Counted from the stretch's first letter, positions 1 to 8,813 are shown. The stretch is DNA of 64,000 nt from SZUA-448 sp045627185 (GCA_045627185.1 JAZQNE010000114.1:1-64000), one strand, 5' to 3'. Notes: generated by a model not told the origin, from the sequence alone. Numbers and translations: made by a program.

Positions 1-27
1 CGTGAGGTTTCGAAGAATATGTTCCAT
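1..27 (-). CDS. 5' end of a divergent gene running off the window
   Basis: On the minus strand an ATG at 27-25 opens a frame reading MEHILRNLT that continues past the window edge. A GGGGGAA ribosome binding site lies just upstream (reverse complement of 34-40), and a good minus-strand promoter sits at 107-134. Only nine codons are visible, so no function can be given. The RBS plus promoter make a real start likely. Confidence 0.55.
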
Positions 28-106
28 GTTTATTTCCCCCATGTTGAAACAGAATCATAATAAAACCAATAAATAAGCATAAAATACTAGTATCTTCTCA
101 ATTATT

Positions 107-134
107 AGTATATCATTATGCTGTTTTATGTCAA
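107..134 (-). promoter_or_regulatory. sigma-A type promoter, minus strand
   Basis: Reading the minus strand, TTGACA (134-129) and TATACT (112-107) are separated by 16 bases. It points at the truncated gene starting at position 27. Confidence 0.6.
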
Positions 135-144
135 GAAAAACAGT

Positions 145-173
145 TTGCAAAAAGGGGCTTTTTTTGCTATACT
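145..173 (+). promoter_or_regulatory. sigma-A type promoter for the gtrA-rlmI genes
   Basis: TTGCAA (145-150) and TATACT (168-173) have a 17-base spacer. Together with the minus-strand promoter at 107-134 it makes a compact divergent promoter region. Confidence 0.55.
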
Positions 174-268
174 GTTCGGAAGAATAAAGAGAAGGAAATA
201 TCGGAAAACACTTGATTTTCATGACCTTCGTATGCTTTTCGAAAAATAAACTGAAAAGGTGTATTGCA

Positions 269-835
269 ATGAACAAAATTAAAGAATTATTCAAAAAATA
301 CAAGGAAGTTATCATGTACCTGATTTTCGGTGTGCTGACAACGCTTGTGAACATTATATGTACCGTAATCTTAAACAAATGCTTTGGCCTTTCGGCCGAC
401 AATTACATTAATACAAGTATTTCATGGTTTATGGCCGTTCTGTTTGCCTTTGTCACAAACAGAAAGTTTGTTTTTGAAAGTAAAGAGAAAAACATTCTTC
501 TTGAAATGTTTAAGTTCTACGGATCACGTGCATTTTCCGGGCTTTTTGAAATCTTTTTACCCAGGTTTTTTGTTTTTCTTGCAGGAAATGTTGGATTCCT
601 TAAATTCCTTGGAAATCCGTTCAGAATCGTTTTGGGCGGAAAGACGTTTTATGAACTTGACGGCGGAATTGCAAAACTTGTGACAATGGTTGTTGTAATT
701 GTTTTGAACTATGTTCTCAGCAAACTTATCGTATTTCGTAAGAAGGATGAGCCTGAGAAGGAACAGTCCGAACCGGAAAATCCTGATACAAAACAGTCCG
801 AACCGGAAAATCCTGAGAAGGAGCAGAACAAATGA
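269..835 (+). CDS. GtrA-like family membrane protein
   Basis: A 188-residue protein with four predicted membrane segments (roughly residues 14-36, 47-68, 90-115 and 150-170) and the GtrA-like opening YLIFGVLTTLVNII. Family members are thought to act in moving or handling lipid-linked sugars for surface glycosylation; the substrate is not predictable here. I chose the ATG at 269 because AAAGGTG precedes it at good spacing; an in-frame ATG at 212 lacks a ribosome site. The C-terminal tail is hydrophilic and carries a near-perfect duplication of EQSEPENP/KQSEPENP. Its last codon overlaps the next gene by 4 bases (ATGA), so the two are probably translated together. Confidence 0.8.
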   Translation: MNKIKELFKKYKEVIMYLIFGVLTTLVNIICTVILNKCFGLSADNYINTSISWFMAVLFAFVTNRKFVFESKEKNILLEMFKFYGSRAFSGLFEIFLPRFFVFLAGNVGFLKFLGNPFRIVLGGKTFYELDGGIAKLVTMVVVIVLNYVLSKLIVFRKKDEPEKEQSEPENPDTKQSEPENPEKEQNK

Positions 836-2043
836 ATTCAACAATTGTAACGCTTAAAAAGGGTGAGGGACGTTCCTTCAAAGCCGGTGGCGCCTGGATT
901 TATGACAATGAAATAGAAACCATTGTCGGCCGTTTCAAAAATGGTGAGGTTGTCCGGGTGCATGACTTTACGGGCTATCCGCTTGGAAAAGGCTTTATAA
1001 ATCAGAATTCCACCATCCGTATCAGAATGATGACCAGAAATGCAGACGTGGATATTGATTCGGATTTCCTTCGTATGCGTGTTAAAAATGCCTGGGAATA
1101 CAGAAAGCAGGTACTTGCACCGGTTGACCTGAATGCCTGCAGAATCATTTTCGGTGAGGCTGACTGGCTTCCCGGTCTTGTTATTGATAAGTACAGCGAT
1201 GTGCTTGTTGTAGAATGTCTGGCTCTTGGAATGGAGAACTTCAAACAGGAAATTGTTGATATCCTGAAGGAGCTGCTCCTTGAAGACGGTTTTAAGATTC
1301 GTGGTGTTTATGAGCGGTCAGACGCTCCCGTGCGTAAAAAAGAAGGACTTCTGCCTTACAAAGGCTTTATCGGCCCTGAGTTTGATACAAACGTTGAAAT
1401 TGCAGAGAATGGCGTTCGTTATATGGTTGATGTGGTAAACGGCCAGAAAACAGGCTTTTTCCTTGACCAGAAATATAACCGTCTTGCAATGCAGAAACTT
1501 TGCAAGGACAAAAAGGTTCTTGACTGCTTTACCCATATGGGAACCTTCGCCCTGAATGCCGGAATTGCAGGCGCTTCAGAAGTTACAGGCCTTGATATTT
1601 CCGAATATGCCATAAAACAGGCAGAAGAAAACGCCGTTCGTAACGGCCTTTCCGATGTTGTGAAATTCCGTGTTGCAAATGTTCTTGATGAACTGCCGAA
1701 GCTTTTCGAAGCCGGCGAGTCGTACGATGTTGTCATCCTTGATCCGCCTGCATTTACAAAATCAAGAGAAGCTACAAAGAATGCCATAAAGGGGTATCGT
1801 GAGATAAATATGAAGGGCTTAAAGCTTGTCCGTGACGGAGGCTATTTTGCCACATGTTCATGTTCTCATTTCATGACGCAGGACCTTTTTACCGAGACAA
1901 TCGGTCAGGCGGCAAAATCAGTACATAAGCGCATCCGTCAGGTTGAGTTCAGAACCCAGGCTCCCGACCATCCGATTCTTTGGAGCGCCGATGAAAGCTA
2001 TTACCTGAAGTTTTACATTTTCCAGGTATGCGATGAAAAATAA
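832..2043 (+). CDS. rlmI: Class I SAM-dependent rRNA methyltransferase, RlmI-like
   Basis: 403 residues, close to the 396 of E. coli RlmI, which makes 5-methylcytosine in 23S rRNA. An N-terminal PUA-type RNA-binding domain spans about residues 3-75. The Rossmann methyltransferase core follows: GQKTGFF at 204-210, SAM-binding motif I DCFTHMGTFAL near 231-241, acidic motif II GLDIS near 253-257, motif IV DPPAF at 304-308 and a CSCSHF segment near 342-347 holding candidate catalytic cysteines. Translation is coupled to the preceding GtrA-like gene by an ATGA overlap. Family assignment is firm. The exact target nucleotide is inferred, because Clostridia carry several YccW/YwbD-type paralogues. 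Confidence 0.85.
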   Translation: MNSTIVTLKKGEGRSFKAGGAWIYDNEIETIVGRFKNGEVVRVHDFTGYPLGKGFINQNSTIRIRMMTRNADVDIDSDFLRMRVKNAWEYRKQVLAPVDLNACRIIFGEADWLPGLVIDKYSDVLVVECLALGMENFKQEIVDILKELLLEDGFKIRGVYERSDAPVRKKEGLLPYKGFIGPEFDTNVEIAENGVRYMVDVVNGQKTGFFLDQKYNRLAMQKLCKDKKVLDCFTHMGTFALNAGIAGASEVTGLDISEYAIKQAEENAVRNGLSDVVKFRVANVLDELPKLFEAGESYDVVILDPPAFTKSREATKNAIKGYREINMKGLKLVRDGGYFATCSCSHFMTQDLFTETIGQAAKSVHKRIRQVEFRTQAPDHPILWSADESYYLKFYIFQVCDEK

Positions 2044-2045
2044 AT

Positions 2046-2417
2046 ATGCAAAATAATATTTGGTTTGAACTTGTTTTTATATTTATAATCGCACCGGGGC
2101 TCACCTGTCTTATGGAGGTTCCGATTGTCAGAAAATTTAAGATTACTGAAAATATAAAATATATTGTACTCGTGAATCTTCTGACCAATTACATACTGAA
2201 TATCGGTGGCGTATTTATTGATTTGTTTTTTGGGAATACAGCTTATTTTGTCTGGTGTTGTGTTTTTGAGGCAATACTTATTCCTGTTTCGGAGGCATTT
2301 CTTTATAAAATGGTTTCCGAGCGTAGATTTATTCACATCATTCACATTTCCTATCTTGCAAATGCAGTATCGTTTGGGATAGGATTGCTGATTACAGAAA
2401 TGTTGAAAAGGGGATAA
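2046..2417 (+). CDS. Small integral membrane protein of unknown function
   Basis: A 123-residue hydrophobic protein with about four membrane spans (residues about 6-24, 36-58, 66-85, 97-117). It starts 2 bases after the rlmI-like gene and is followed 1 base later by another short membrane protein, so these sit in one operon. I do not recognise a family or catalytic motif. Clean codon use and tight spacing support a real gene. Confidence 0.6.
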   Translation: MQNNIWFELVFIFIIAPGLTCLMEVPIVRKFKITENIKYIVLVNLLTNYILNIGGVFIDLFFGNTAYFVWCCVFEAILIPVSEAFLYKMVSERRFIHIIHISYLANAVSFGIGLLITEMLKRG

Positions 2418-2418
2418 A

Positions 2419-2598
2419 ATGATTTACTATTATACGGGTCTTTCTTTTGGCTTTTTGCTTCTTTTTGTATTTGGAATTGTTGTTGTAGGTGTATTGCTTT
2501 ATCTGATTATCAGGGGAATTGTACGTTCCGTAAAGAAACGTAAATGGTTTAAGGAACACCCCGATGAGGAATATTATATTCCGGATAATAATGATTAA
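2419..2598 (+). CDS. 59-residue single-span membrane protein
   Basis: ATG at 2419 opens a 59-codon frame: one long hydrophobic helix (about residues 8-31), then a basic stretch (RSVKKRKWFK) and an acidic tail (DEEYYIPDNND). The start is preceded by AAAAGGGG at 2406-2413. The layout suggests an N-out, C-in anchor with a cytoplasmic tail. No family recognised. It is wedged between two membrane-protein genes with almost no spacer, which supports it as real. Confidence 0.55.
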   Translation: MIYYYTGLSFGFLLLFVFGIVVVGVLLYLIIRGIVRSVKKRKWFKEHPDEEYYIPDNND

Positions 2599-2612
2599 TG
2601 GGGAGATTGTTT

Positions 2613-2651
2613 ATGAGAATTAAGAAAAAGAAAGAAAAGCTCAGCTTTTGA
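2613..2651 (+). other. 12-codon mini-ORF in frame with the following transporter gene
   Basis: An ATG with a GGGGAG ribosome site encodes MRIKKKKEKLSF and ends in TGA at 2649-2651. One codon later, in the same frame, the transporter gene starts at ATG 2655, which has no obvious ribosome site of its own. It could be a leader peptide that couples translation, or the original N terminus of the transporter cut by a single TGA. Confidence 0.35.
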
Positions 2652-2654
2652 ACG

Positions 2655-3785
2655 ATGAAAAAGGAAACTTGGCTAATGAGAAGGCTGAATAAGGGAAATA
2701 GGACAGGACTAAGATTTTTTATTATCCATTTGTGTGTTGAAATAGTCTGCTTTGCCAATATCAGCCGTTTTTTCCCCGTTGAAATTACCGGTCTTATTGC
2801 TATTCTGTATGATTTCCTTGCATTTGTTCCTCAGGGACTGTTTGGCGGTTTTATGGAAAAACACCGTCGCTTTCCAATGAAAACAATTGCTGTCGGATTG
2901 ATGGCCGCAGGTGTATTTGTTTCGTCATTTTCTCCGGTTCCCGCCATAATTTCAGGTATATGTATAATGGCTCTTGGAAATGCTATTTTACACGAACAGG
3001 GCGCTATTGAAACTGTTGCTGACGGTGCCGGTAAAATTTTTCCGGCGGCTCTTTTTGTGGCCGGCGGTTCTTTTGGCGTTGTAATCGGAAAAACCATGGG
3101 ACAGTTTGAACTGAGTCTGTTATGGCTGATTATTCCGCTTGCAGTTATTGAAATCCTTCTGATTCTTCCGGGCGAAATTTCCGAAAACAAACCATATCCG
3201 CAATATAACTGTGTACGTTATAAAAATATTGATGTCAGCTCGCCTGATTTTCCGATTGGTCTGATAATTATTGCAGCTTTTTGTGTTACTGCAGTACGGA
3301 GCTTTATTGGATATGCAATACCGATTTCCTGGAAGAAGGAGCTTTGGCAGGATTTCCTTCTGTTTTTTGTAATGGGAATCGGAAAAGGTCTGGGCGGTTT
3401 TCTTGCAGACAGATTCGGAGCGCGCAGAGTAGGAGTTTTTTCAACAATTTTGGCAATTCCGTTTCTTATTGTCGGAGCAAACAACATGGTGATTTCCGTT
3501 TTGGGTGTATGCCTGTTTTCCATGACCATGTGCATCACCTTTGAGATGATTTTAAGCGTTTTGCCGCAAAATCCGGGTATTGCCTTTGGTGTAACAACTT
3601 TTGCCTTGTTTGCAGGTTATGCGCCTGTTTTCTTTGTCAGCCTGACAACAAAAACAAATATAATTCTTGTGACGGTTTTGTCGGCAATTTGTGCTTTATT
3701 GCTGTTTTTAACATGTAATAACAGGGTTGATTTGACCGGTCGGAATAATATACAACGGAGTGAATCCGACGGTCAAAATTATTAA
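2655..3785 (+). CDS. MFS transporter, fosmidomycin-resistance (Fsr)-like
   Basis: 376 residues with about ten to twelve hydrophobic segments. Visible hints of the Fsr-like branch of the major facilitator superfamily are the GNAILHEQGAIETVADGAGKI stretch near residue 110, which parallels the G-N-A-x-x-H-x-x-G element, and a cytoplasmic loop DRFGARRVG in the second half. This family exports small molecules; the substrate is unknown. The annotated ATG lacks a Shine-Dalgarno of its own, and translation probably depends on the in-frame mini-ORF immediately upstream. The gene is slightly short for a 12-span MFS protein (usually about 400 residues). Confidence 0.7.
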   Translation: MKKETWLMRRLNKGNRTGLRFFIIHLCVEIVCFANISRFFPVEITGLIAILYDFLAFVPQGLFGGFMEKHRRFPMKTIAVGLMAAGVFVSSFSPVPAIISGICIMALGNAILHEQGAIETVADGAGKIFPAALFVAGGSFGVVIGKTMGQFELSLLWLIIPLAVIEILLILPGEISENKPYPQYNCVRYKNIDVSSPDFPIGLIIIAAFCVTAVRSFIGYAIPISWKKELWQDFLLFFVMGIGKGLGGFLADRFGARRVGVFSTILAIPFLIVGANNMVISVLGVCLFSMTMCITFEMILSVLPQNPGIAFGVTTFALFAGYAPVFFVSLTTKTNIILVTVLSAICALLLFLTCNNRVDLTGRNNIQRSESDGQNY

Positions 3786-3802
3786 CAACAAGGAGACTTG
3801 TA

Positions 3803-4705
3803 ATGTCATCGGAAAAGGCTTTTTTCCATCTGCCCGGTCTGTTTGAATTTTATGAGCTGTACAGTAAGTTTTTGCGGCTTTTTCGTGAACATCGTGAATA
3901 TTTTTATGACTGGTGTGAAATAGGTTCGATTTACGGTGCTCCCGCAGACTGCCTGTGGGGCGGCGGACGTGTGGGTTTTGGCGATACGGACGCTGAACTT
4001 GTTCTTGCACTGCTTGGCGAATATAAGATTTCCGGACGCCTTACGTTTAGCAATTCTCTTCTTAAAGAAGAACATCTTTCGGATAAAAAATGTAATTACT
4101 TATGTAAACTTTTTGAGAAAAGTAACAATCCCGAAAACGGCATTATTATTCATTCTGACCTGCTGTTAAATTATTTGCGGAAGACCTGTCCGAACTTTTA
4201 TTTTATTTCTTCAACAACAAAGGTTCTGACGGATTTTGAACAGCTTTTGGATGAACTTAAACGTGATGATTTCCGGTATGTTGTTCCTGATTTTCGCCTG
4301 AACAAAGCTTTTGACAGACTTTGTTCCTTGTCGGAATTTCAAAAGGATAAGGTTGAGTTTCTCTGTAATGAGTGCTGCCGGTTTGACTGCAATGACAGAA
4401 AGGCCTGCTATGAGGCCGTGAGCCGAAAAAGTCTTGGCGAAGATTTCCCTGAGCATATATGCAGGGGACTTCACAAAAGTCAGGGTTACCGCTTTTCGGA
4501 AGCCATGAAGAATCCCGGGTTTATTGGCATTGAGGATATTAAGAACATTTATCTTCCAATGGGCTTTTCCAATTTCAAAATTGAAGGCAGAGGTCTTGGA
4601 AGTGCTCTTATTCTTGAGTTTCTGCTGTATTATCTTACAAAGCCGGAATATCAGCTTGTAGTAAGAGAAGAAATTTATCTTGATAATATGCTGGATCTTT
4701 TTTGA
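3803..4705 (+). CDS. Conserved hypothetical protein, possible U32-peptidase-like barrel with Cys cluster
   Basis: 300 residues, soluble, preceded by AAGGAG at good spacing. The middle (about residues 125-200) alternates short hydrophobic strands with helices, ending VEFLCNECC, which resembles the TIM-barrel layout of the U32 peptidase/UbiU-UbiV/TrhP group. A cysteine cluster follows (C-x2-CC-x3-C-x5-C, then a later H-I-C), and near residue 265 comes FSNFKIEGR, like the KIEGR element of U32 proteins. This suggests an iron-sulfur-binding enzyme, but the Cys spacing differs from classical U32 members. I do not recognise a named family and assign no function. It converges on the Gld-type ABC genes across a bidirectional terminator. 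Confidence 0.6.
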   Translation: MSSEKAFFHLPGLFEFYELYSKFLRLFREHREYFYDWCEIGSIYGAPADCLWGGGRVGFGDTDAELVLALLGEYKISGRLTFSNSLLKEEHLSDKKCNYLCKLFEKSNNPENGIIIHSDLLLNYLRKTCPNFYFISSTTKVLTDFEQLLDELKRDDFRYVVPDFRLNKAFDRLCSLSEFQKDKVEFLCNECCRFDCNDRKACYEAVSRKSLGEDFPEHICRGLHKSQGYRFSEAMKNPGFIGIEDIKNIYLPMGFSNFKIEGRGLGSALILEFLLYYLTKPEYQLVVREEIYLDNMLDLF

Positions 4706-4754
4706 CAGCTGATACAGGACTTAAAGCCTGTAATGCCGGTCCGGCACATAAATA

Positions 4755-4826
4755 AAAATCCGCCGCATAAATGTTTTTACCTGTATTATCAGTCGGTAAA
4801 GCATTTATGCGGCGGATTTTCTTTTT
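4755..4826. terminator. Bidirectional intrinsic terminator
   Basis: A perfect 19-bp inverted repeat (4755-4773 with 4802-4820) has A-rich and T-rich flanks on both sides. It separates the convergent 3803-4705 (+) and 4872-5510 (-) genes. Confidence 0.8.
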
Positions 4827-4871
4827 TGTAAGGGAGTAGTGATTTTTTATGTTTTCGGTTTCGCGTTTTGA

Positions 4872-5510
4872 TTAATTTGTTCCTGTTTCAGTATCACCGG
4901 TATTGGTTTCATCGTTATCGGTATTACTGTCATTTGTAGCATCGGTGTCAGTATCAGCATCGTCATCTTCTTCGGGAAGGGCTACAAGATAGTGGTCTGT
5001 GACATAGTCAAACGGAAGAACGCTTGATGTGGCGGAAAATACATATACAGCAGGGTCTGAGTCGACCATAAGGTAATAAGCGCTGACAGCTGAATTGTAA
5101 CTTCCAAACGTAATCTCATGTGTTTCGGAAGCAGTTTTAATTATGATTTTGTTTTTGGGCTCATCAAAACCAAACTGCGAATAATCGGTTACATCTTCAA
5201 GCTTTGTTGATATGTCAAGATTGCAGCAGCTGTTAAGGGCTGTAGTGATTGTTGACGCTTCCACTTCACGGTCCTCATAACCTTTCAGAACCCAGTTGCC
5301 TTCGCTGCTTTCACGTGTGAAGGTAAGCTGTTCTTCCGACCCCGTGAAATCAAGGGAAAGAATACCGGCTGTATCAATTGCAAGCAGTGTTTCATGGGTA
5401 TCAACAGGGGTTTCGCTTTTCTGAGGCCAGAGGTCAATCAGAAAATAAACACCAATAAGAACTGCTAAAACAATTACAATAATAATTGTTTGTTTTTTCT
5501 GTTTGTTCAT
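4872..5510 (-). CDS. DUF4340 domain protein of a Gld-type ABC system
   Basis: 212 residues: an N-terminal membrane anchor (about residues 7-26) followed by an extracytoplasmic beta-rich region with LDFTGSEEQLTFTRE and GNWVLKGYEDREVEAS segments typical of DUF4340. The C terminus is a low-complexity Asp/Thr/Asn tail. DUF4340 proteins are commonly encoded beside GldG-like ABC auxiliary proteins. Here the gene directly abuts the permease/GldG gene on the same strand. Its biochemical role is unknown; the context makes it an accessory subunit of that transporter. Confidence 0.75.
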   Translation of the reverse strand: MNKQKKQTIIIVIVLAVLIGVYFLIDLWPQKSETPVDTHETLLAIDTAGILSLDFTGSEEQLTFTRESSEGNWVLKGYEDREVEASTITTALNSCCNLDISTKLEDVTDYSQFGFDEPKNKIIIKTASETHEITFGSYNSAVSAYYLMVDSDPAVYVFSATSSVLPFDYVTDHYLVALPEEDDDADTDTDATNDSNTDNDETNTGDTETGTN

Positions 5511-7634
5511 TTATTTTTTCCTCCTTCGTAACCAGATAACAAGACCAACAAGAAGGAGACCTATAGGAACAATAAACAGGGTTACTGAACGCCAGGTTGC
5601 CGAATCAGCTTCTGTAACGGTAAGATACTGAACTTCAAATGATTTTGCGGGAATCGAAATATTTGATTCAAGATGAATCATACTTGAAAGGATTCCTCCG
5701 AAAAGTTCTGAGTTCCCGCCGGAAACGGTCTGGTCGGCTGATTGTGTGAACAGATATGAGCAGCTTGTTACGATGATTGTTCCGGTTATACCATCGGTTG
5801 TTTTTGTTACTTCGGCAGCTACCGTAAACGGACCGTCAATGTCGCCTTCTTCCTTGGAATAGGTTGTAATCTGGCCTGACATCGGTTTTGCAAAGGAATC
5901 GGAGGTTGTTACAAGAAGCTCTGTTATGGAAATACCTTCGCCCGATTCCTCTGATACGGTCATTGCAAGACAATACGGCGCAAATACGTAATATTCGTTA
6001 TAAACACCGCTTGTAATTGTAGTGCTTTCTACTGTGGGAAGCAGGTAGAAAGGAGACTGGTAGTAATTGCGTCTTGATGATTCAACTACAAGATTGTTTG
6101 ATACGTTCAGTCCGTATTCTTTAAGCAGTCCGTAAAGGTTGGGCTGCTCTTTTTCAGCGGCATAGAGTGAAATGATAACATTGCCGCCCGCATCAACGAA
6201 CGATTTGATTTTATTGATTTCATCCTCTGTATAATCACCGCTGGGGCAGTTAATTACAAGACATTCGCAGTCTTCGGGAATGGAATCCTCAGTCAGAAGC
6301 ATGAGGTCATCTGTTGAAACATTTGCTTTTTGAATAAGGTCAGTGAAATTGGGATCATAATCGGATTCGCCATGACCTTTTGCAAAGTAGATGGTGTGGG
6401 AATCATCGCTTGTAACAAAGGCAATTGCACTTGTCAGCTGGCCTTCTGCGTCAATTCCGGTAATAGTTGTGTCATAACTGTAAGTATAGTAATTTAAGGA
6501 ATAATCAAGAACGAAAAGTTCTTCATATGTTATTGTTCTGAACTTGTCACCACAAACAACAACTACTGTTCCCTGGTCAAATTCCGTGGAGGAGTATTGG
6601 GAATAGAACTGGGGATTTGAAACAGGGTCAACATATTCAACCTTTATATGGGAGTTTTCGCCCTCATATCTGCGCATGATTTCAATGACATTGGTGTCAA
6701 AGTTTTCTTTTTCACAGTAAACGTAGATTTTAACGTCCTTATTTACTGTTTTCAGCATATTCTTTGTGTCTTGTGTAATAGAATAGATTTTATTTTCGGT
6801 TACATCGAAAACAGTGTATTTCTCAGGGATTTTGGCAACAATAAGGTTTACAAAAATCACTGCTACGATGGAAACGATAATTGCACTTACCGAGTATGCC
6901 CCCATCTTAAGATTCTTTGCGGAAACGCTGTAGCGGCGTTTCTGGATTGACTGTCCGGTCAGGAAGAGCATAAGCACAATGATGCTCAGAAAGTAAACAA
7001 TTCCGCTTATTTCAAGGGAGCCCTGAAGGAACAGATCAAACCGGCTGGCAAGGTCCAGACAGCGAAGAATGTTTGTGAGCCAGTTTCCTGTGGTGGAAAT
7101 AAGAGAGCAGATTCCATCCATAAGGAACGTGATGAACAAAAATACAAAGGAAAGAACTGCTGCAATTATCTGACTTTCCGTGATTGAGGAAACAAAAACG
7201 CCTATGGCGATGCAGGTCAGACCGTACAAAGCGAAACCAAGGATTGCCACATAAGATTCTCTGTAATATGAATTTCCGAACATTCCGAGAATGAGCGGAT
7301 ATGTGCTGATTATTGCAAGGAAGATTGCAAATACGGCAGCTACGGCAAGGTATTTTCCAAGAACAATTTTGGAAATGCTTACGGGCGAAGTCAATATCAG
7401 CTGGTCTGTTTTGTTTTTTCTGTCCTCAGAAATAATTCTCATGGTGAGGAGAGGAATTGTGATTAGATAAATAATTACGCTTGCTGAAAGGGTATATGCG
7501 AAGTACGGGTAGCAGCCCTGCAGATTATAAGCGTAAAAATAAATTCCGATCAGGGCTAAGTTAGCCGCAATAAAAATAAAACCGGTTACAGAATGAAAGA
7601 ATGATTTGAATTCTCGTTTAAAAATAGCGGACAT
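5511..7634 (-). CDS. Fused ABC-2 permease (GldF-like) and GldG-like auxiliary protein
   Basis: 707 residues. The first about 240 form an ABC-2 permease with six membrane spans and the cytoplasmic loop RIISEDRKNKTDQLILTSPVS. From about 245 a second unit begins with a membrane helix and continues as a large extracytoplasmic GldG/ABC_transp_aux domain (DVTENKIYSIT, then YFAKGHGESD, then a CLVINCPSGDYTEDEINKIKSFVDAGGN segment). A final transmembrane helix and an RRRKK tail close it. In Bacteroidetes the same parts are separate gliding proteins GldF and GldG; in Firmicutes the fusion occurs without known gliding, and the cargo is unknown. It lies between its ATPase gene and the DUF4340 gene. Confidence 0.85.
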   Translation of the reverse strand: MSAIFKREFKSFFHSVTGFIFIAANLALIGIYFYAYNLQGCYPYFAYTLSASVIIYLITIPLLTMRIISEDRKNKTDQLILTSPVSISKIVLGKYLAVAAVFAIFLAIISTYPLILGMFGNSYYRESYVAILGFALYGLTCIAIGVFVSSITESQIIAAVLSFVFLFITFLMDGICSLISTTGNWLTNILRCLDLASRFDLFLQGSLEISGIVYFLSIIVLMLFLTGQSIQKRRYSVSAKNLKMGAYSVSAIIVSIVAVIFVNLIVAKIPEKYTVFDVTENKIYSITQDTKNMLKTVNKDVKIYVYCEKENFDTNVIEIMRRYEGENSHIKVEYVDPVSNPQFYSQYSSTEFDQGTVVVVCGDKFRTITYEELFVLDYSLNYYTYSYDTTITGIDAEGQLTSAIAFVTSDDSHTIYFAKGHGESDYDPNFTDLIQKANVSTDDLMLLTEDSIPEDCECLVINCPSGDYTEDEINKIKSFVDAGGNVIISLYAAEKEQPNLYGLLKEYGLNVSNNLVVESSRRNYYQSPFYLLPTVESTTITSGVYNEYYVFAPYCLAMTVSEESGEGISITELLVTTSDSFAKPMSGQITTYSKEEGDIDGPFTVAAEVTKTTDGITGTIIVTSCSYLFTQSADQTVSGGNSELFGGILSSMIHLESNISIPAKSFEVQYLTVTEADSATWRSVTLFIVPIGLLLVGLVIWLRRRKK

Positions 7635-7654
7635 GTTTTAATTTTCACCTCGTT

Positions 7655-8716
7655 TCAATTATCGTTTTCTTCGGAAGCGGTATCGTCATTATCAGAAATG
7701 TCGTCATCGCTTTCTTCATCCGAAACGATATTTTCATCATCATTCTCATCATCTGAGTCGGAAGCAGCTTCATCGCTGTCGTCTTCATTTTCCGTAAGCT
7801 CAAGGAATATATCTTCGAGCGAATGGATATTACGGTGCATTTCAACGATAGGAATCCGCGCATCCGCGAATGCAAAGAAGACGCGTTCACATAATTCATT
7901 GTCAGAGTTTGAGGTGATTTTAACTTTGCAGAAGTCTTTATTGGATTTGTCCGGTGTCATTTCAAAGGAAATGTCATCAAATTTAAGCAGGAAATCAGAA
8001 ATTGTGGGGATTTCGCCTTTGGCGGTGAGTATTATTTCCGTTCCCTTGCTGTTTTGCTCAAGAAGCTTTTCGGGAGTGTCATAAGCGACAAGCTTTCCGC
8101 CCGAAATAATAACGATTTTATCGCAGACCATGCTGATTTCGGAAAGGATATGGGAGCTGAGTATTACAGTATGATTTTCCCTGAGCTTGCGAATAAGATC
8201 ACGGATTTCGATAATCTGCTTGGGGTCAAGGCCTACCATGGGCTCATCAAGGATGATGATGGGCGGGAAGCCTACAATCGCCTGCGCAAGACCGACTCTC
8301 TGACGGTAACCTTTTGAGAGGTTTCTGATCAGACGGTCTTCAACTTCAAGAAGTTCAACCAGCGCTTCTACACGGTCAACCTGATCCTCACGCTGTTTTG
8401 CGGGAACATTCTTAAGTTCTGCAACAAAGGTGAGATATTCCCTGACGGTCATATCCATGTATACGGGAGGTTGCTCGGGAAGATAGCCAATCTGTTTCTT
8501 TGCATTTTCCGGTTCCTTCTGAATATCGATTCCGTTAATCAGAACTGTACCGGATGAAGGTGCGATATAACCGGTCATTATGTTCATTGTTGTACTTTTG
8601 CCGGCTCCGTTTGGCCCCAAAAAGCCGGTTACCAATCCGTCCTCAACAACAAAGGAAAGATCGGATACAGCCTGATTCTGGCCGTATTTTTTACTGATGT
8701 TCTTAATTTCAATCAT
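7655..8716 (-). CDS. ABC transporter ATPase (GldA/CcmA-like) with acidic tail
   Basis: 353 residues. It has Walker A GPNGAGKST, the Q-loop region YLPEQPPVYMDMTVREYL, signature LSKGYRQRVGLAQ and Walker B IIILDEPMVGLDP followed by the H-loop ILSSHIL. The start is set at 8716 because GGAGGAG lies 6 bases upstream; an in-frame ATG at 8728 lies ahead of that site. The last about 45 residues are almost purely Asp/Glu/Ser/Asn, unusual for an ATPase and of unknown purpose. It energises the fused permease/GldG downstream. A perfect 6-bp hairpin (8735-8750) lies in the leader. Confidence 0.88.
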   Translation of the reverse strand: MIEIKNISKKYGQNQAVSDLSFVVEDGLVTGFLGPNGAGKSTTMNIMTGYIAPSSGTVLINGIDIQKEPENAKKQIGYLPEQPPVYMDMTVREYLTFVAELKNVPAKQREDQVDRVEALVELLEVEDRLIRNLSKGYRQRVGLAQAIVGFPPIIILDEPMVGLDPKQIIEIRDLIRKLRENHTVILSSHILSEISMVCDKIVIISGGKLVAYDTPEKLLEQNSKGTEIILTAKGEIPTISDFLLKFDDISFEMTPDKSNKDFCKVKITSNSDNELCERVFFAFADARIPIVEMHRNIHSLEDIFLELTENEDDSDEAASDSDDENDDENIVSDEESDDDISDNDDTASEENDN

Positions 8717-8813
8717 GGTCTCCTCCATAAATTAGTCTGCAAAAGCAGACTTTATAGTAAAAGTGTAAGAAGAAATTGTGTTCAACTATGTATTATTTTG
8801 TGAAAAATGTGTG

